NCBI RefSeq assembly: GCF_038050405.1
Contig: NZ_CP150900.1
Span: 3,658,001 to 3,722,000, forward strand
From: Paraburkholderia sp. IMGN_8
GTDB taxonomy: Bacteria; Pseudomonadota; Gammaproteobacteria; Burkholderiales; Burkholderiaceae
Length of the DNA stretch: 64,000 bases
Direction: 5' to 3'
Shown in pieces: positions 62,934 to 64,000 of this stretch (its first letter is position 1; every line of letters begins with the position of its first letter). The position numbers and the translations under genes were made by a program. The notes under the pieces were generated by a model that worked only from the letters and a program-made list of their open reading frames with translations, made no database searches and was not told the DNA's origin.

Positions 62934-63743
62934 TCAACGTCCGCTGTAGGCCGAGTGGAGTTCGCGCTCTCTGTCTCTGCTGTGCATGAGCAGCGCCGAC
63001 GCAACCGGTATGCCGCCTTCTTTCTCTTCTGCACTGGCGAGCAGCAGCCGGCGGAATTCCCGTTTGACGATCCCATAGCACTCGCAGGCATGCCCTTCCA
63101 GACCTTCGCGGTCGAGCACGGTAATGTGACCTCGACGCATGCTGACCAGTCCGGCTTCCTGGAGCTTGCCGACCGCTTCCGTCACGCCCTCTCGACGGAC
63201 GCCGAGCATGGTCGCGATCAGTTGCTGAGTGACGATGAGTTCGTCCGACTTCAGTCGATCATGGGTGAGCAGGAGCCAGGTGCAGACCTGCTTGACGATG
63301 TGATGGTGCCTGTTGCACAGCGCACTCTGAGCGATCTGGGTGAGCAACGCCTGGATGTAAAGCAGCATCAGCTTATGGACGGGGCCATGCCGCTCGAACT
63401 CGCGCTTGAAGACCTGAGCGCTCATGGAGTACGCATAGCCACCGCTGCGCACTTCGATGCGGTTGGGCATGGTCACTCCGCCCATCAACACCGGAACGCC
63501 AATCACACCTTCGTTACCGATAGCAGCCACCTCCGCAGTTGCGCCGTCCGCCATCAAAAAGACCATCGACACGATAGCGGTAGTCGGGAAATACACTTGT
63601 TTGACGGTTTCGCCTGAGTCCGAGAGCAATTGGCCAGCACGTAGTCGCTGAAGCTTGAGGTGAGGAGCCATCAATGCCATCTCGGTCTCTGGCACGACAG
63701 CTAGCAGATGGTTCGCGAGTTGTTCATTCGTAAAGTCGAGCAT
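62934..63743 (-). CDS. Crp/Fnr family transcriptional regulator
   Basis: A 269-residue regulator. The N-terminal cyclic-nucleotide-binding-like barrel (about 15-130) contains Y-F-P-T-T-A-I-V-S-M-V and V-A-A-I-G-N-E-G-V-I-G-V-P-V-L. The C-terminal winged helix (about 165-225) has V-T-Q-Q-L-I-A-T-M-L-G-V-R-R-E-G-V-T-E-A-V. The Fnr iron-sulphur cysteines are absent and the cNMP arginine signature is degenerate, so the ligand is unknown. It stands 191 bases upstream of the Wzc gene on the same strand and is a reasonable candidate regulator of the EPS locus. A perfect 7-bp dyad lies in its leader. Confidence 0.93.
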   Translation of the reverse strand: MLDFTNEQLANHLLAVVPETEMALMAPHLKLQRLRAGQLLSDSGETVKQVYFPTTAIVSMVFLMADGATAEVAAIGNEGVIGVPVLMGGVTMPNRIEVRSGGYAYSMSAQVFKREFERHGPVHKLMLLYIQALLTQIAQSALCNRHHHIVKQVCTWLLLTHDRLKSDELIVTQQLIATMLGVRREGVTEAVGKLQEAGLVSMRRGHITVLDREGLEGHACECYGIVKREFRRLLLASAEEKEGGIPVASALLMHSRDRERELHSAYSGR

Positions 63744-63764
63744 GGTCGTTTCCGGCTAGTCTTC

Positions 63765-63782
63765 GCATGCCAGAAGGCATGC
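63765..63782. promoter_or_regulatory. Dyad in the crp/fnr-like leader
   Basis: GCATGCC-AGAA-GGCATGC, 22-39 bases upstream of the ATG, placed for autoregulation or a leader hairpin. The rest of the leader (63783-64000) holds no recognisable gene. Confidence 0.45.
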
Positions 63783-64000
63783 AAAGTGTGAGGGCAACGG
63801 TTTACCGCCCAAAAATTACTGCACTGCGATAGTCCTACTGCAGCATCAGGTCGAAATGCCCGAAAGCATTGCCTCATTGGCGAGCCATGATTAGCCAAAG
63901 GCGTGCCATACGTTTTAAATGCTTGTTTTTAATGCAATTAATTATGAGAGGCCGAGTTGGGGCCCGATTCCGTCCGCGAACCGTCTCACATCTGAACGAC

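Overview
The window looks like a chromosomal segment of a Burkholderia-group betaproteobacterium, most likely Paraburkholderia or a close relative. The basis is overall GC-rich coding style, a groES-groEL operon with a perfect CIRCE operator, a neisserial/burkholderial-type general porin, AAHS and MipA/OmpV family proteins, and a large Wzx/Wzy/Wzc-type exopolysaccharide (EPS) locus of burkholderial flavour. This is inference from recognised protein families; no 16S rRNA, tRNA or database match was available. No CRISPR array, intact insertion sequence, prophage or tRNA was seen.

Left part (1-21.4 kb), housekeeping and mixed genes: rubredoxin and a divergent ThiD-like kinase flank an unusually long perfect palindrome. 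groES-groEL follows, then a porin. After that come scattered single genes separated by long gene-poor stretches: a TIGR03118-type beta-propeller protein, a SABATH-type carboxyl methyltransferase convergent with an AAHS aromatic-acid transporter, an RlpA lipoprotein, a RutE-like nitroreductase, a MipA/OmpV protein, a RibD-C/DHFR-like reductase, a PbpG-type DD-endopeptidase, and several secreted or membrane hypothetical proteins. Gene debris is present: a frameshifted tyrosine recombinase tail near 7.9 kb and a truncated phosphoesterase near 21.7 kb.

Right part (22.3-62.7 kb), a surface polysaccharide locus: several sub-blocks can be read. (a) 22.3-28.0 kb (+): a GT2, a DegT/DnrJ sugar aminotransferase, a large membrane protein, an EamA/ArnE-like small transporter and an SDR epimerase, together resembling a lipid-linked amino-sugar module. 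(b) 30.7-37.8 kb: three pieces typical of polyprenyl-phosphate-sugar chemistry (a HAD-UbiA fusion, a GtrB-like GT2 and GtrA) plus two GT-C-like membrane glycosyltransferases. (c) 38.9-47.8 kb: a repeat-bearing Tat/lipobox glycoside hydrolase, RmlC and RmlB (no RmlA or RmlD here), a GT4, a Wzy-like polymerase and a PslG-like glycosidase. (d) 47.9-49.9 kb: two tandem paralogous amino acid:[carrier protein] ligases. (e) 50.0-62.7 kb (mostly -): WbaP-like initiating phosphotransferase, GT4, GT2, a Tll-like SDR, a hexapeptide acyltransferase, a second copy of the GT2 of block (a), Wzx flippase, a membrane O-acyltransferase and a Wzc-type co-polymerase/BY-kinase. A Crp/Fnr regulator closes the window.

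The inferred job of the right part: WbaP starts a repeat unit on undecaprenyl phosphate, the GT4/GT2 enzymes extend it with rhamnose- or talose-type and other sugars, acyl and possibly aminoacyl groups decorate it, Wzx flips it, Wzy polymerises it, Wzc controls chain length, and two secreted glycosidases trim it. Wza (outer-membrane export) and Wzb (phosphatase) were not found in the window. The least ordinary parts are the tandem aminoacyl-carrier-protein ligases embedded in a polysaccharide locus, the HAD-UbiA/GtrAB/GT-C module, the RmlB with Phe at the usual catalytic Tyr position, and the tandem-repeat glycosidase behind a strikingly AT-rich leader.
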